A DNA stretch of 64,000 nucleotides from Pseudomonas lini (lineage in GTDB: Bacteria > Pseudomonadota > Gammaproteobacteria > Pseudomonadales > Pseudomonadaceae). How positions within the stretch are numbered: the stretch's first letter is position 1; each line of letters starts with the position of its first letter. The stretch is from positions 434,001-498,000 of the forward strand of contig NZ_OZ061318.1 of assembly GCF_964063345.1 (NCBI RefSeq), read 5' to 3'. Shown one piece after another: positions 1 through 9,984 of the stretch. The notes under the pieces were generated by a model. That model made no database searches, was not told the DNA's origin, and saw only the letters and a program-made list of their open reading frames with translations. Both the position numbers and the translations under genes were made by a program.

Positions 1-1261
1 TCAACGCCGAAATCGCCACCAGGCCCACCGCCGTCACGAAGACGTTAGAGGCTTGACCACGAAAGCGCGCCATGGCCGGAACCTTGCGGATCGCGTACAT
101 CGGCATCAGGAACAGGATTGCCGCGATGACCGGGCCACCGAGGGTTTCGATCATCCCGAGAATGCTCGGGTTCAGCGTGGCAACGATCCAGCAGACCACT
201 AGCATGAACGCCGCAGTCATGCGGTCCAGCGTCTTCGGTGTCGGGCGTTTGCCGCTCTTGACGATCAGGCCCTTCAAGCCTTCGCTGGCGCCGATGTAGT
301 GCCCCAGGAACGACTTGGAAATGGCCACGAAAGCAATCAACGGCGCCGCGAAGGCGATGGTCGGGTTGCTGAAGTGGTTGGCCAGGTACGACAGAATCGA
401 CAGGTTCTGCGCCTTGGCTTCCGCCAATTGCGCCGGCGACAAGGTCAGCACGCAACTGAAGACGAAGAACAGCACCATCACCACCATCAAGAGGTGGGCG
501 CGGGAGAGGATCTGCGAGCTGCGCTCTTGGGCATGCACGCCATGGCGACGCTTCTGGTCCACCGCGAACGCCGAAATGATCGGCGAGTGGTTGAACGAAA
601 ACACCATCACCGGAATCGCCAGCCACAGGGTGTGCAGCAACGCCGAGGGCTCAGGTAGCGTGGTCGCGGTGCTGAGAATGCCGCCATTCCAATGCGGAAC
701 CAGGAACACCGCCAGGAACAGCAGCGCGACGATGAACGGATACACCATCAGGCTCATGGCCTTGACGATCATCTGCTCACCGCAGCGCACCACTGCCAAC
801 AGGCCGAGAATCAATACGAACGACAGCACGGCGCGCGGTGGCGGCATGATGTGCAGTTGATGCTCGAGGAAACTGCCCACGGTGTTGGTCAGGGCCACGC
901 TATAAATCAGCAGGATCGGGAAGATCGCGAAGAAATACAGCAACGTGATCAACGCGCCGGCCTTGATGCCAAAGTGTTCTTCCACCACTTCGGTGATGTC
1001 GGCGCCTTCGCGGCCGGACAACACAAAGCGGGTCAGGCCACGGTGTGCGTAAAACGTCATGGGGAACGCCAGCAATGCCAGGATCAGCAGCGGCCAGAAG
1101 CCGCCCAGCCCCGCATTGATCGGTAAAAACAGGGTACCGGCCCCGATTGCCGTGCCAAACAGGCCCAGCATCCAGGTGGTGTCATGGCGATTCCAGCTTT
1201 CGAGGCTCGCTGGTGTCGCCGCTACATAGCGTTCGTCGACGCTATTGGCCTGATCATTCAT
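1..1261 (-). CDS. Amino-acid permease, HAAAP/serine-threonine transporter type (partial)
   Basis: The minus strand reads open from an ATG at 1261 to the window edge, so the C-terminus is missing. The protein begins MNDQANSVDERYVAATPASL and then shows GLFGTAIGAGTLFLPINAG, the typical first helix of hydroxy/aromatic amino-acid permeases such as SdaC/TdcC. At least nine hydrophobic segments follow, with the family-like NHSPIISAF stretch near the middle. The expected role is proton- or sodium-coupled uptake of serine or threonine across the inner membrane. This substrate is inferred from family resemblance; an aromatic amino-acid substrate is possible. Its downstream neighbours lie outside the window, and a serine dehydratase there would support the call. 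Confidence 0.75.
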   Translation of the reverse strand, partial: MNDQANSVDERYVAATPASLESWNRHDTTWMLGLFGTAIGAGTLFLPINAGLGGFWPLLILALLAFPMTFYAHRGLTRFVLSGREGADITEVVEEHFGIKAGALITLLYFFAIFPILLIYSVALTNTVGSFLEHQLHIMPPPRAVLSFVLILGLLAVVRCGEQMIVKAMSLMVYPFIVALLFLAVFLVPHWNGGILSTATTLPEPSALLHTLWLAIPVMVFSFNHSPIISAFAVDQKRRHGVHAQERSSQILSRAHLLMVVMVLFFVFSCVLTLSPAQLAEAKAQNLSILSYLANHFSNPTIAFAAPLIAFVAISKSFLGHYIGASEGLKGLIVKSGKRPTPKTLDRMTAAFMLVVCWIVATLNPSILGMIETLGGPVIAAILFLMPMYAIRKVPAMARFRGQASNVFVTAVGLVAISAL

Positions 1262-1713
1262 CCGGTCGGATCTCCGCTTTCCGGTCACTTGCCACCCGGT
1301 CAGGACGAGTCGGAAAAAACCGACAGGCAGCGCCCTGGCCGAAACAGGGGCGCGATTGTCCGGGATTAAGCTACAGAAGCAAAGACTTAGCTGAGCAATG
1401 GTTGTGCGGATCAGATGCGGTTAGCCCGTAGGAGCGAGCGGTGCGGCGATCCGACTTGCCCGTGAAGAACGATAACGCGGAATGCCTGATGGACCGAGGC
1501 GACTGGTTCGCGGGCAAGCCTCGCTCCTACAAGTTGCGGACAAACTCCCACCATCTACCCTGCTCTGATCTAGTGTTGTCATTAGAAGGATCGCAGGCTC
1601 CGCCAGCTCCGACACCGAAAGCGAAAACCCTGGCCATTGCCAAACCGCTCTGAGGTCAGCAATCTGAAGCGACGTTCGAGCCCCCTACATTCCGCTGCCC
1701 GCAGGAGCCCAGC
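1262..1713. other. Intergenic region between divergent permease and dehydrogenase genes
   Basis: No gene is seen. The stretch holds a paired REP element (1428-1532) and a lone half-REP of another family (about 1587-1612). The remainder should contain the divergent promoters, which I could not define. Confidence 0.5.
1428..1532. repeat. REPIN-like inverted REP pair
   Basis: The left arm GTAGGAGCGAGCG and the right arm CGGGCAAGCCTCGCTCCTAC are inverted versions of one REP sequence separated by about 60 bases. The left arm is degenerate compared with other copies in this window. Confidence 0.75.
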
Positions 1714-2685
1714 ATGACCGCAACTGTTCTGGTACTGGTTGAAACCATCAATGAATACCTGCCGATTCTCGAACATCAGGGGTTTCATCTGATCCTGGCC
1801 CCGACCCCGGCCGAGCGCGCCGCCGCCATCGCCCGACAGGGCAGTCAGATCGAAGCGGTGCTGACGCGCGGCCCATTGGGCCTGCGCGCCGATGAAATTG
1901 CCGCCCTGCCCAACCTCAAGATCATCTGCGTGATCGGCGCCGGGTACGAACACGTCGACCTGCAAGCCGCCGCCGACCGCGGCATCACTGTCACCAACGG
2001 GGCCGGCGTCAATGCCTCTTCCGTCGCCGACCACGCCATGGCGCTGCTGCTGGCACTGGTGCGGGATATTCCCCGGGCCGATGCTGCCGTGCGTCGGGGC
2101 GAGTGGCCGAAAATCATGCGCCCTTCTCTGGCGGGCAAACGCCTGGGCATCCTCGGCCTTGGGGCCGTCGGCATCGCTATCGCCAAACGTGCCGCCAACG
2201 GCTTCGACATGAGCGTGAGTTACCACAACCGCCAGCATCGCAGCGACGTGCCCTACAGCTTCTGCTCGACGCCGACCGAACTGGCGCGCCACTCGGATTT
2301 CCTGATAGTCGCCGCACCCGGCGGACTCGGCACTCAACACTTGATCAACAGACAGGTGCTCGACGCCTTGGGCCCCCAGGGGTTCATCGTCAACATCGCG
2401 CGGGCCAGCGTGATCGTCACGGCAGATCTGATCAGCGCGCTGGAACAACGACGGATCGCCGGTGCCGCGCTGGATGTCTTCGATAATGAACCCCAGGTGC
2501 CGGACGCCTTCAAGGGGTTGGCCAACGTGATTCTGACCCCGCATGTCGCCGGATTGTCCCCGGAGGCCACCCAAGGCACCGTGGAACTGGTCGGCAAAAA
2601 CCTGGCGGCGTTTTTTTCCGGTCAACCGGTCCTGACCCCGATTGCGTTACCGCCGCCGACGGCAGCCGCCCGGAACACTCATTAA
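1714..2685 (+). CDS. D-2-hydroxyacid dehydrogenase, NAD(P)-binding
   Basis: This 323-residue protein has the layout of the D-isomer-specific 2-hydroxyacid dehydrogenase family. A catalytic-domain half is followed by a Rossmann nucleotide-binding core with LGILGLGAVGIAIAKR near residue 147, the INIARAS segment with the substrate-binding arginine, and LTPHVAGLSPEA with the catalytic histidine. It should interconvert a 2-keto acid and a D-2-hydroxyacid; glyoxylate/hydroxypyruvate or 2-ketogluconate reductase activity is typical of close relatives. The exact substrate cannot be read from sequence. GCAGGAG lies a few bases before the ATG. It ends only 8 bp from the convergent stop of tssA. Confidence 0.85.
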   Translation: MTATVLVLVETINEYLPILEHQGFHLILAPTPAERAAAIARQGSQIEAVLTRGPLGLRADEIAALPNLKIICVIGAGYEHVDLQAAADRGITVTNGAGVNASSVADHAMALLLALVRDIPRADAAVRRGEWPKIMRPSLAGKRLGILGLGAVGIAIAKRAANGFDMSVSYHNRQHRSDVPYSFCSTPTELARHSDFLIVAAPGGLGTQHLINRQVLDALGPQGFIVNIARASVIVTADLISALEQRRIAGAALDVFDNEPQVPDAFKGLANVILTPHVAGLSPEATQGTVELVGKNLAAFFSGQPVLTPIALPPPTAAARNTH

Positions 2686-2693
2686 AGGACGCA

Positions 2694-3782
2694 CTAAAGG
2701 ACGCCCAACAGCGTCCACAGTCGCCGGGATTCTGCATCGGCGCTGATCAGCTCTCCAAGCAGCTCGCTCAGAGGCTTGTTGCCCCACTCCACGCCCCGCT
2801 TGATCAAGTACGGAACCGGGCTGTGGGGTTCGGTGCGCGCCAGGTACTCGGCGATCAACAGCAATTGCCGGTACGCCTCTTCACGATTCGCCGGCTCGCT
2901 GAACACCTGGGGGGCCGGGATGAGGTCCGGCACAGCGGCTGGGCTCGATGTCGCCACCGCCGGCGTTTCGACAGGCGCCGGGGTTGGTTTTCGTGGATGC
3001 ATGGCGATGAACTCCTGAACCAGCGTCAACAACGCTTCGATCACATCCTGCAGCGCTTTGAAGCCTGGGGCCTGATTGCCGAGATACGCGTCGCTCCATA
3101 CCTCCAGGCGCTGCAGGTGCTGTTGGCTGAGCAACAGCGTGCCCTGGCTGCGCAACCAGAATGACAACGGGGTGGCGCGAATCTGTTCGGTGAGTTTCTT
3201 CTGTTCGTTGCGCGCGTTCTCGGCCGAGGTCTTGGCCGTTTTACTGTCGCTGGCCTGTACCTGTTGCAGCTGCAACCGGCGCCAGGCATCCAGACAGAAA
3301 CTATCGAATTCATTGTTGCGCGGCTCGAACAACGGCACTCGGGTCAGCAACACTTCAGCGTAGCGTCGAGCCAGCCATTCCAGCGGTATCACCCGCCATG
3401 ACTGATCGCCGTCCTCAGCCTGTGGGTGCAGGTGCTCGGGATAGCGCTCGCATAGCCCGGCCACCAGCGCCAGGCTGCCCGGCAAACCTTCGAGCCCGTC
3501 CTGATGCAGCCAGGCCTCACCCAGCCAGGCGCTGAGCATCAGATCCTTGCTGCGTTCGAGCAGCAGGCTGGTGGTCAGCTTTTCCAGTTCCGGCCATTGG
3601 GCGCGCTTGATCGACGACTGCCACACCCCGGTGGGCAAACTGGTGTCGTCCTCACGGCGCAGTTCGCGCAACCGGTCAAACTCAGGCTCATAGCGCAGGT
3701 CCTGGCCACAGGGCGCCTCCACGCTGATCGGTTCGAGCAGTTGGGTGATCAGTTCCGGCAACGGCGTTGAAGGTTGATTCAC
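2694..3782 (-). CDS. tssA: Type VI secretion protein TssA
   Basis: This 362-residue protein carries an ImpA-type N-terminal domain (about residues 10-120, with LEPISVEAPCGQDLRYEPEF). A central alanine/proline-rich linker leads to a short C-terminal domain ending RRLWTLLGVL, as in TssA proteins of the short C-terminal class. TssA links the baseplate and membrane complex and primes sheath and tube polymerisation in the cytoplasm. It is the last gene of the tssJ-K-L-M-A unit. Its ATG overlaps the tssM stop by four bases (ATGA), implying translational coupling. Confidence 0.9.
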   Translation of the reverse strand: MNQPSTPLPELITQLLEPISVEAPCGQDLRYEPEFDRLRELRREDDTSLPTGVWQSSIKRAQWPELEKLTTSLLLERSKDLMLSAWLGEAWLHQDGLEGLPGSLALVAGLCERYPEHLHPQAEDGDQSWRVIPLEWLARRYAEVLLTRVPLFEPRNNEFDSFCLDAWRRLQLQQVQASDSKTAKTSAENARNEQKKLTEQIRATPLSFWLRSQGTLLLSQQHLQRLEVWSDAYLGNQAPGFKALQDVIEALLTLVQEFIAMHPRKPTPAPVETPAVATSSPAAVPDLIPAPQVFSEPANREEAYRQLLLIAEYLARTEPHSPVPYLIKRGVEWGNKPLSELLGELISADAESRRLWTLLGVL

Positions 3783-6700
3783 AGGCCCTCCTTTTGGGAT
3801 TCGATGTCATGGGCTTCAATGCCCGCGGTCGATCTCGTCACCATGAACGGTGAGCGTGGAGCCCGGGTTGGCAAGGGCTGAATGGACAGCGGCAATTTCG
3901 AGCCCTGGGTCATCAACGACAGGCGCACAAACATCAGGGTTTGCTCGGCGGTGGTGGTGCTGGCCTGCGTCGTCACGGGCAGGCGCAAGGTCAACGGAAA
4001 ATCCGTGTAGTCCATGTTCGGCTGGCGTTGCACCGACACGTGCGAACGCATCAAGCGCAATAACGACCACGGACCGCTGTACTCCCAGCCGGCTTCCAGA
4101 TCTCGCACCACCAGGCTCGGCTGTAACGGATCGTTGGCCGGACGCTGGTAACCATTTCGGGCCCAACGCAAGGTCAGCCGAATCGGTTGGCCGACCATCC
4201 AGCGCAAGTTCTGCTGGGCCTCACCGGGGTAGCTGAGCTGTTGATTGCCGGCATTCAAGCCCCAGGCAATCACCTGATCGGCACCGCGCTCTTCCTCTCG
4301 ATCGGTACGCCAGCGCACATCCATCTCCAGCCCCAACACACCGCTCTTGTCGCGTACAAACATCGGGCCCAGCCAGGTGCTGGCTTGCTTCAGACGATTG
4401 AGAAAGTCCTCGGCGGCCAGGCGCTCCGGGGTTTGGCTCAGAACCAATCCGGCCTGTGCCACCGGCAATCGCTTGTCGATCAGCTCCAGTAAATGCTGAA
4501 CCCTGGCCGGGTCAGCGTCGGCGGCTTGAAGGCCATTGGCAAACGGAAAGCGCTCCGCCAGGTACTGATTGAAATAATTGGCCAGGTCGTTCCACGCCGC
4601 AGCAGCCTGTTGCTGTTGCAGGAACTGGCAGCGTTGCATGGCGGTTTGTTGCAGGTCCACCGCCCGCAACGCCAGTGTTCCGCGCCCGCCAGACAGGTTG
4701 GCGGTTTGCAGGATCTGGCCGCAGGACGTGGCGTCCATTTCGATGAAGTCGCGACTGACCAATTGCTCGATCTGCGCCGGTGAACTGGCGGGGTTCTGCT
4801 CCTTGTATTTGAGCAGTTCGTCGTTGAGCGCATTGAACTGCGTCACGCGTTCATAATCCAGCGCCGAGAGGTTTTGTTGCTGGACTTTCAGCCATTCCAG
4901 CGCCGAGGTGCGTCGCTCGGTGATGCCGAGCATGGTGTTGAATTGCTGCTTGAGGCTCAGTTTCAAATCCGGCACGTCGTTGGCGCCATACAATTGCAGG
5001 CCGAGGTTTTTGGAGCCGTCCCACTGGCTGATTTCAGTGCGTCCGCTGAACAGCGGCTGGGCGACGATTTCGTCGAGGCCGCTGACGATTTCGGCGAGGG
5101 CGCGGCGGTTCAACGCAGTTTGCAAACGCGTGGCCAGATCGCTGCGACGCACCTCGATAAAGGCTTTCTGCAAGGCAATCGCCTGGGAGGCCTGTACATT
5201 GAAGACGCCACTATGGACCTGAGCATTGTGCTCGCGCAGGCTCGACAACATGGCCTTGACCACCGCGCCTTCGGCCGCTTGCAGCAAGGCCCCGCGATAC
5301 GCCGGGGGAATGCGTGGCAATTCTTCGGCGGCGTAACTTTTGTAGCTGGCGAAATAGTTCAGCGCACTGTCGAGGTCGTCGCCATCAACGCCCTGCCCTT
5401 GCCCATTCGGGGCTTCGGAGCGATCCGCCTGTAAGGCGATGGCCACAAAGTCACGCTTGAACAACGCCTGTACCGCGTTGTTGAGTTGCACCACATGTTC
5501 CTGCAAGACCAGTTGCCCGCTGCCTTGCTGAATCAATAGATTATCCCGGGAGCCGGCCTGGACGATCCATTGATCGCGAAAGCTCTGTTGCAGCTTGGCC
5601 GCCTGCATCTCCAACTGTTGTTCCAGTTGCGGTCCGAGCAAGGCGCTTTTGCGCACGTTGTCCAGCAACTCGCGATAGCCAGGCACCAGGTCCTGGCCCT
5701 TGCCGCGGCCCCACGCTGAATTGGTCAAGCCGATCACGGTTTGCAGGTCATCAACCAGTGCTCGCAAATCTTCGAGTTCGGTGAGGGAGTTGCCACTGCC
5801 GGCTTCCAGACGTTCCAGATGCAGCTTGAGATAACCGGCCTGACGCACGAAATTGTCGGCCAGGAAATACTGGTCCAGCCAGCGCTCCATGAGCCCGAGG
5901 AAATTTTCCTCGATCACCGGACGCTCGACGGTCAGATCCAGCGGTCGCAAGTCGCTGCCGTCAGCATCGAATAACGCCCGGTTGTAAAAACCGGCGCGGT
6001 GCAACGTGCCGACGTTTAGGTTCAGCGACAACGCGTTGTTGCTCAGCAACACCAGGTCTTCAAGGGGGGCCTTGGGGTTGTTCAGCGCCTGACTGAACCA
6101 CTGGTTCTGCTGTTCCAGATTCACCGCACGCTCCACCAGATCCTTGGCCTTGACGTAGTTTTGCCATTGAGCAGGATCTTCGCTTTCGACGTTGCCCCGT
6201 CGTTCGGTGTTGCGGATGGTCTTGAGTTGCGCCAGCTCCGCGCTCAACAGGTCGCGCAACGGCAGCATCAAATGGCTTTGGGCGGTCAGGCGCAACTCGC
6301 TTGCCAACTGCGCATCCAGCGAAGAGAACCAGGAGGTTGGAAATACCACTGAGGTGAAGCTCCAGCCCGGCGCCTTTTCCAGCACTCGCCAGAAACCCTG
6401 GACGTTGCGCCGGGTCGACTCCAGCCGATGAGATTCATCGGTGACCGCCGCGTAGTTTTTCTGCGCCCCTTGCAGCAGGCGCGACAGTTCATGGGCCTCT
6501 TTGACCGAATCCTGCCAGACCCACAGCATCCCCGCGCCCCAAACCAGCGCGACCACCAGCGCCACCGCTCCGGTCACGCGCTGCCAGCGTTGGCGCAGGC
6601 GTAACAGACGCGGCACCACCTGGGCCAGGCCGCGCTCGGCAACCACCCGCCGCTGCCACAATTGCCGGGCGAAGGCGCTCTGCTGCAACCCGGTGTCGTA

Positions 6701-7615
6701 GGCAGAAAATCCGTCGGCGCTGTCTTCCGAGGGCTGATTGGCAGTGAAATAGATACCGCGAAAACGCGGCGCCTCGCCTTGCGCATTGCCCTGGAAAACC
6801 GGTTCCAACAAGGATTGCAGATGGCGTCGCATGGCTTCGAAGCGTTCCGGCAAGCCATACAGCTCGCTGCTCAACTGCCCGGACAAGGCGCCGATTTCGA
6901 TGATCGAATCCGCCAAGGTCCGAGTAACCTGATCCAGCGCCTGATCGCTCCATTGCGCCTGCCAGACCGCATCGGTCCCGTGGGGCGACGACCAGCCCAG
7001 CGTGCGTTCGCGGGCCTCGACCGGCAGCGCGGTGATCAATTCCTGAAAGCCCGGCAACTCTTCCATGCCGGTAATGACCACGTATACCGGCAAGCTCAGC
7101 CCGAACCGTTGCAACAAATCGATGAAGCGTCGACGCGCCGCCAACCCGAGGGTCGCGGCTTGCTCGACGTTGCCCAGTCGGCTGACCGGCACCGTCCAGA
7201 TCACTCCGTCCAGCGGACGTTGACTGCGCAAGCGCAGGATCAATCCCAGCAAGCGCCACCAGCCGCCGCGTTGCAGGTGCATGCCTTCATCCGGCAAAAA
7301 CAGTGCCTGTGGCACCACCAATACCGCACCCTCAGGGTCCGACCACCAGCGACCGAACCAGGCGGGTTTGTCGGTGGGCTGCAAGCGCCACTGAGTACAT
7401 AACTGAGTGCCCTGGGTTTCGTTGCCGAGCATCAGCAGCCACGGAATCTGGTAGCGGTCCTGGGCGCCCTGCTCCTGCTCCATGTGCCGCACCGCCAGGT
7501 AAAAACTGCGAATCGCCGCACCGCTTTGCGTGCGCAACCACCAGACCGCCACCCCGACAATCGCCAGCACCAACAGCACGGCGATGATGAGGCCGATAAT
7601 CCCCAGCGTGCTCAT
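3779..7615 (-). CDS. tssM: Type VI secretion membrane subunit TssM (IcmF/VasK family)
   Basis: This very large protein (1278 residues) has an N-terminal transmembrane helix (residues 5-27), a cytoplasmic IcmF domain, a second transmembrane helix near residue 350 (VALVVALVWGAGMLWVW) and a long periplasmic region typical of TssM. It forms the inner-membrane spanning core with TssL and binds TssJ in the periplasm. Where many TssM proteins have a Walker A loop, this one reads MLGNETQGTQLC after PWLL, with no GKT or GKS. Nucleotide binding at that site is therefore doubtful. The gene overlaps tssA by four bases and tssL by four bases. Confidence 0.92.
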   Translation of the reverse strand: MSTLGIIGLIIAVLLVLAIVGVAVWWLRTQSGAAIRSFYLAVRHMEQEQGAQDRYQIPWLLMLGNETQGTQLCTQWRLQPTDKPAWFGRWWSDPEGAVLVVPQALFLPDEGMHLQRGGWWRLLGLILRLRSQRPLDGVIWTVPVSRLGNVEQAATLGLAARRRFIDLLQRFGLSLPVYVVITGMEELPGFQELITALPVEARERTLGWSSPHGTDAVWQAQWSDQALDQVTRTLADSIIEIGALSGQLSSELYGLPERFEAMRRHLQSLLEPVFQGNAQGEAPRFRGIYFTANQPSEDSADGFSAYDTGLQQSAFARQLWQRRVVAERGLAQVVPRLLRLRQRWQRVTGAVALVVALVWGAGMLWVWQDSVKEAHELSRLLQGAQKNYAAVTDESHRLESTRRNVQGFWRVLEKAPGWSFTSVVFPTSWFSSLDAQLASELRLTAQSHLMLPLRDLLSAELAQLKTIRNTERRGNVESEDPAQWQNYVKAKDLVERAVNLEQQNQWFSQALNNPKAPLEDLVLLSNNALSLNLNVGTLHRAGFYNRALFDADGSDLRPLDLTVERPVIEENFLGLMERWLDQYFLADNFVRQAGYLKLHLERLEAGSGNSLTELEDLRALVDDLQTVIGLTNSAWGRGKGQDLVPGYRELLDNVRKSALLGPQLEQQLEMQAAKLQQSFRDQWIVQAGSRDNLLIQQGSGQLVLQEHVVQLNNAVQALFKRDFVAIALQADRSEAPNGQGQGVDGDDLDSALNYFASYKSYAAEELPRIPPAYRGALLQAAEGAVVKAMLSSLREHNAQVHSGVFNVQASQAIALQKAFIEVRRSDLATRLQTALNRRALAEIVSGLDEIVAQPLFSGRTEISQWDGSKNLGLQLYGANDVPDLKLSLKQQFNTMLGITERRTSALEWLKVQQQNLSALDYERVTQFNALNDELLKYKEQNPASSPAQIEQLVSRDFIEMDATSCGQILQTANLSGGRGTLALRAVDLQQTAMQRCQFLQQQQAAAAWNDLANYFNQYLAERFPFANGLQAADADPARVQHLLELIDKRLPVAQAGLVLSQTPERLAAEDFLNRLKQASTWLGPMFVRDKSGVLGLEMDVRWRTDREEERGADQVIAWGLNAGNQQLSYPGEAQQNLRWMVGQPIRLTLRWARNGYQRPANDPLQPSLVVRDLEAGWEYSGPWSLLRLMRSHVSVQRQPNMDYTDFPLTLRLPVTTQASTTTAEQTLMFVRLSLMTQGSKLPLSIQPLPTRAPRSPFMVTRSTAGIEAHDIESQKEGL

Positions 7616-8379
7616 GAGTCTTGCTCCGAGGCGGTCATAGAATCGGTCATCTGCAACACCGGTTCGAGCTCCAGACGAATGTCACGCCAGAACAACTGCC
7701 CCAACCCGGTCAGCAGCAGCACCATGGCGAGAATCCCCAAGCCCAGGCGAAAACCGTCGGGCAACGAAAGGCGCACCGGCAATTGCATCGGCGGCACCGC
7801 CGAAGGCTGTTCGAGCCGGGCACTGACGTCGGCATAATCCGCCTCGTGCTGCCAGGCAAAGGTGAACAACGCCAGGCGCCATTTTTCATGCTGGGCCTGA
7901 TTCTGTTCGCCGCGCAGACGCCCCTGAAATCCCAGCACCAGACACTGCAAATAGACATTGGCCAGATCGCGAGTGGTGGGGATCTGCTCGTCCAGCAGTT
8001 CCTTGATCGCCAGCGGTATTCGCTCACCGGCCTGACGGCTGGCGTACAGCCGCGATTCCAAGGGTTTTTCCTGCCAGGCCGACTGGCCGGGCCACGGCGT
8101 GAACAGCAAGGTTTCATCGACCAGCGCGACAAAGGCATAGACCAGCGCTTTGACTTGCTCGGTGGCGGCGTCACCGACTTTGGCGAATGCGGTTCGCCAG
8201 AGTCGCTGGGAGATTTGCGTGGACAGTTCGACCACCGCGTCCACCAGCGCCTCGTCCTCGCTGTCCTTGGGCAACTGGTTCCAATCCTGGGACCATTGCT
8301 GCCAGGCCTGGCGAAAAGCACTGCTCAGCGGCGCTTCGTGGAGGCCTCGTGTACCCGACCCGACATTGCCCTCAGACAT
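7612..8379 (-). CDS. tssL: Type VI secretion inner-membrane protein TssL (DotU/IcmH family)
   Basis: This 255-residue protein has a cytoplasmic DotU domain (about residues 20-190, including ALVYAFVALVDETLLF) and a single C-terminal transmembrane helix (LGLGILAMVLLLTGLGQLFW). It lacks a fused peptidoglycan-binding OmpA-like domain, so anchoring to the cell wall must come from another protein or not occur. TssL pairs with TssM in the inner membrane and docks the TssK baseplate component. The stop overlaps the tssM start by four bases. Confidence 0.92.
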   Translation of the reverse strand: MSEGNVGSGTRGLHEAPLSSAFRQAWQQWSQDWNQLPKDSEDEALVDAVVELSTQISQRLWRTAFAKVGDAATEQVKALVYAFVALVDETLLFTPWPGQSAWQEKPLESRLYASRQAGERIPLAIKELLDEQIPTTRDLANVYLQCLVLGFQGRLRGEQNQAQHEKWRLALFTFAWQHEADYADVSARLEQPSAVPPMQLPVRLSLPDGFRLGLGILAMVLLLTGLGQLFWRDIRLELEPVLQMTDSMTASEQDS

Positions 8380-8397
8380 ATGACGTTCCTTCCTTGA

Positions 8398-9729
8398 TCA
8401 AGCACTCTCACTCGCCTGGGCGACAAACAACACCACTTGCCATGGACTGCTGACCGGTTTCGAAGCCGGTGCGGCAATCAGCAACGGCAACTGCCCGTCG
8501 AACCATTGGCCTTCGGCCGTCACCACAAACAACCGCGTATCGTCGCCGACGCTGTAGGCCACTTGTTCATTGCGACTCATGGCCTGATGGGGCAAACCGC
8601 TCATGCGCTGACGACTGAGCAGTGCGATGTGCGGCTGCGACGCAATGATCGCCCCGCGCAGCCATTCGTTCGCGGCCTGCTCGCTGGCACCGTTGGGCAT
8701 GCGCAAACCGATGACCAGCCGTTGGCTCGGCTGGTCGTCGGGCAATTGGATCGAGAAGGTCTGTTCATTGCGTTCGAACGCCAGGCTGCGATAACCGGCG
8801 CGGATCAGTTCGAGGGTCTTTTCAAGCCAGTCGAGCACTGCTTCATAGCCGCGCTGCAACTCAAGAAAATCCAAAGGAGCGAACGCCGGAACACCGGCCA
8901 ATGGATCGAGCGCCGACCAGGCGCCAGCCAACCCGAGCAGCAAGCCATACAGCGCCTGAGGCGTCGCCACTCGACTGTTCAGCAGGCCTTCGACTTCCGG
9001 CAGCCGCGCCCAGAGCGCCGTCAACTGGCGGCGAATTTCCAGCGCGTCGTCCTGATTGCCGGCCTGCTGCGCCTGACGCAAACGACCGGCGAGGAACATG
9101 CATTTCTCCCGCGCCCGGGCACACAGCGCCGCCACGCTCCGACCCACTACCGACTCGGGCAACAGGCACGGCGTCGGCGGTGTGTAAGGCAATTGAAGAA
9201 AGCCGCCGCCCTCCTTGCGAATTCTCAGCAGCGGCAGGCAGACGGAATCCGCCTTGTTCAACTGCGTGCACAAACGTGGGTTCGGACGCCAGACCGTGAT
9301 CGATTCGGGGTACTCGCCGCTCGTAAGATCCGGCAACGCGTCGCCGACCACCGATTGCAGTCGGCCCTTGAGCGGCAGCAACTGCCCGGCGCGCCACAGC
9401 GGACTGATCGCCAGATAAACGGTGACGGTGGCGTTGTCCGTGGCGTCGATCGCTTCACTGACGTCGAGCTCCAGCATCGGCCCCACACCGGCCTGCAGAT
9501 TGACTGGCAAACCGTCCGGCAAGGTCGCCTGTAAATTGATCAGCCGTACGAGCCCGGCGCTCAATGCCGAAGGATCGAACTCGACGCGAGTCACGCCCCA
9601 GAACCATGGATTACAGGCCTGGGCAAAATGCGCCACCAGCGCCTCGGCCCGCAGCCCTTGCAACTGAAAATGCTGGGGCAATAACTGCATGCCCTCATGC
9701 CAGCAAACCGCGTCAGGTAGCAGACTCAT
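8398..9729 (-). CDS. tssK: Type VI secretion baseplate protein TssK
   Basis: The chosen ATG at 9729 gives a 443-residue protein starting MSLLPDAVCWHEGMQLLPQHFQ, the conserved TssK opening, with AAGGGA upstream. An in-frame start at 9783 would add 18 residues without family support. TssK is the cytoplasmic trimeric adaptor joining the TssF-TssG wedge to the TssL-TssM membrane complex. It lies between tssJ and tssL in the minus-strand unit. A REPIN (9807-9913) separates it from tssJ, which may affect relative expression. Confidence 0.92.
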   Translation of the reverse strand: MSLLPDAVCWHEGMQLLPQHFQLQGLRAEALVAHFAQACNPWFWGVTRVEFDPSALSAGLVRLINLQATLPDGLPVNLQAGVGPMLELDVSEAIDATDNATVTVYLAISPLWRAGQLLPLKGRLQSVVGDALPDLTSGEYPESITVWRPNPRLCTQLNKADSVCLPLLRIRKEGGGFLQLPYTPPTPCLLPESVVGRSVAALCARAREKCMFLAGRLRQAQQAGNQDDALEIRRQLTALWARLPEVEGLLNSRVATPQALYGLLLGLAGAWSALDPLAGVPAFAPLDFLELQRGYEAVLDWLEKTLELIRAGYRSLAFERNEQTFSIQLPDDQPSQRLVIGLRMPNGASEQAANEWLRGAIIASQPHIALLSRQRMSGLPHQAMSRNEQVAYSVGDDTRLFVVTAEGQWFDGQLPLLIAAPASKPVSSPWQVVLFVAQASESA

Positions 9730-9806
9730 ACGATTCCCTTCGACCTCTGGTGGCGCCGCGCAAAAAATGGCGGCCTGGCCCAATGTCTGTTAGTTAAGAC
9801 GCGGAA

Positions 9807-9913
9807 CCTGTGGGAGCGGGCTTGCTCGCGAAAGCGGTGTGTCAGGCGACTTCAATGTTGACTGTGCCGCCGTCTTCGCGAGCAAGTCGAATCGTCGCAC
9901 CGCCGCTCCCACA
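9807..9913. repeat. REPIN inside the tss minus-strand operon
   Basis: The left arm CCTGTGGGAGCGGGCTTGCT is followed by a spacer and an inverted right arm that is interrupted by about 15 extra bases (TCGAATCGTCGCACC) before CGCTCCCACA. It lies between tssJ and tssK. Confidence 0.8.
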
Positions 9914-9984
9914 TGGATCGCGTTTAACTGACCGGTATACGGCCGGGCTCCTACATGTCTGTTCGCGCATCCTAATCTCTGTGT

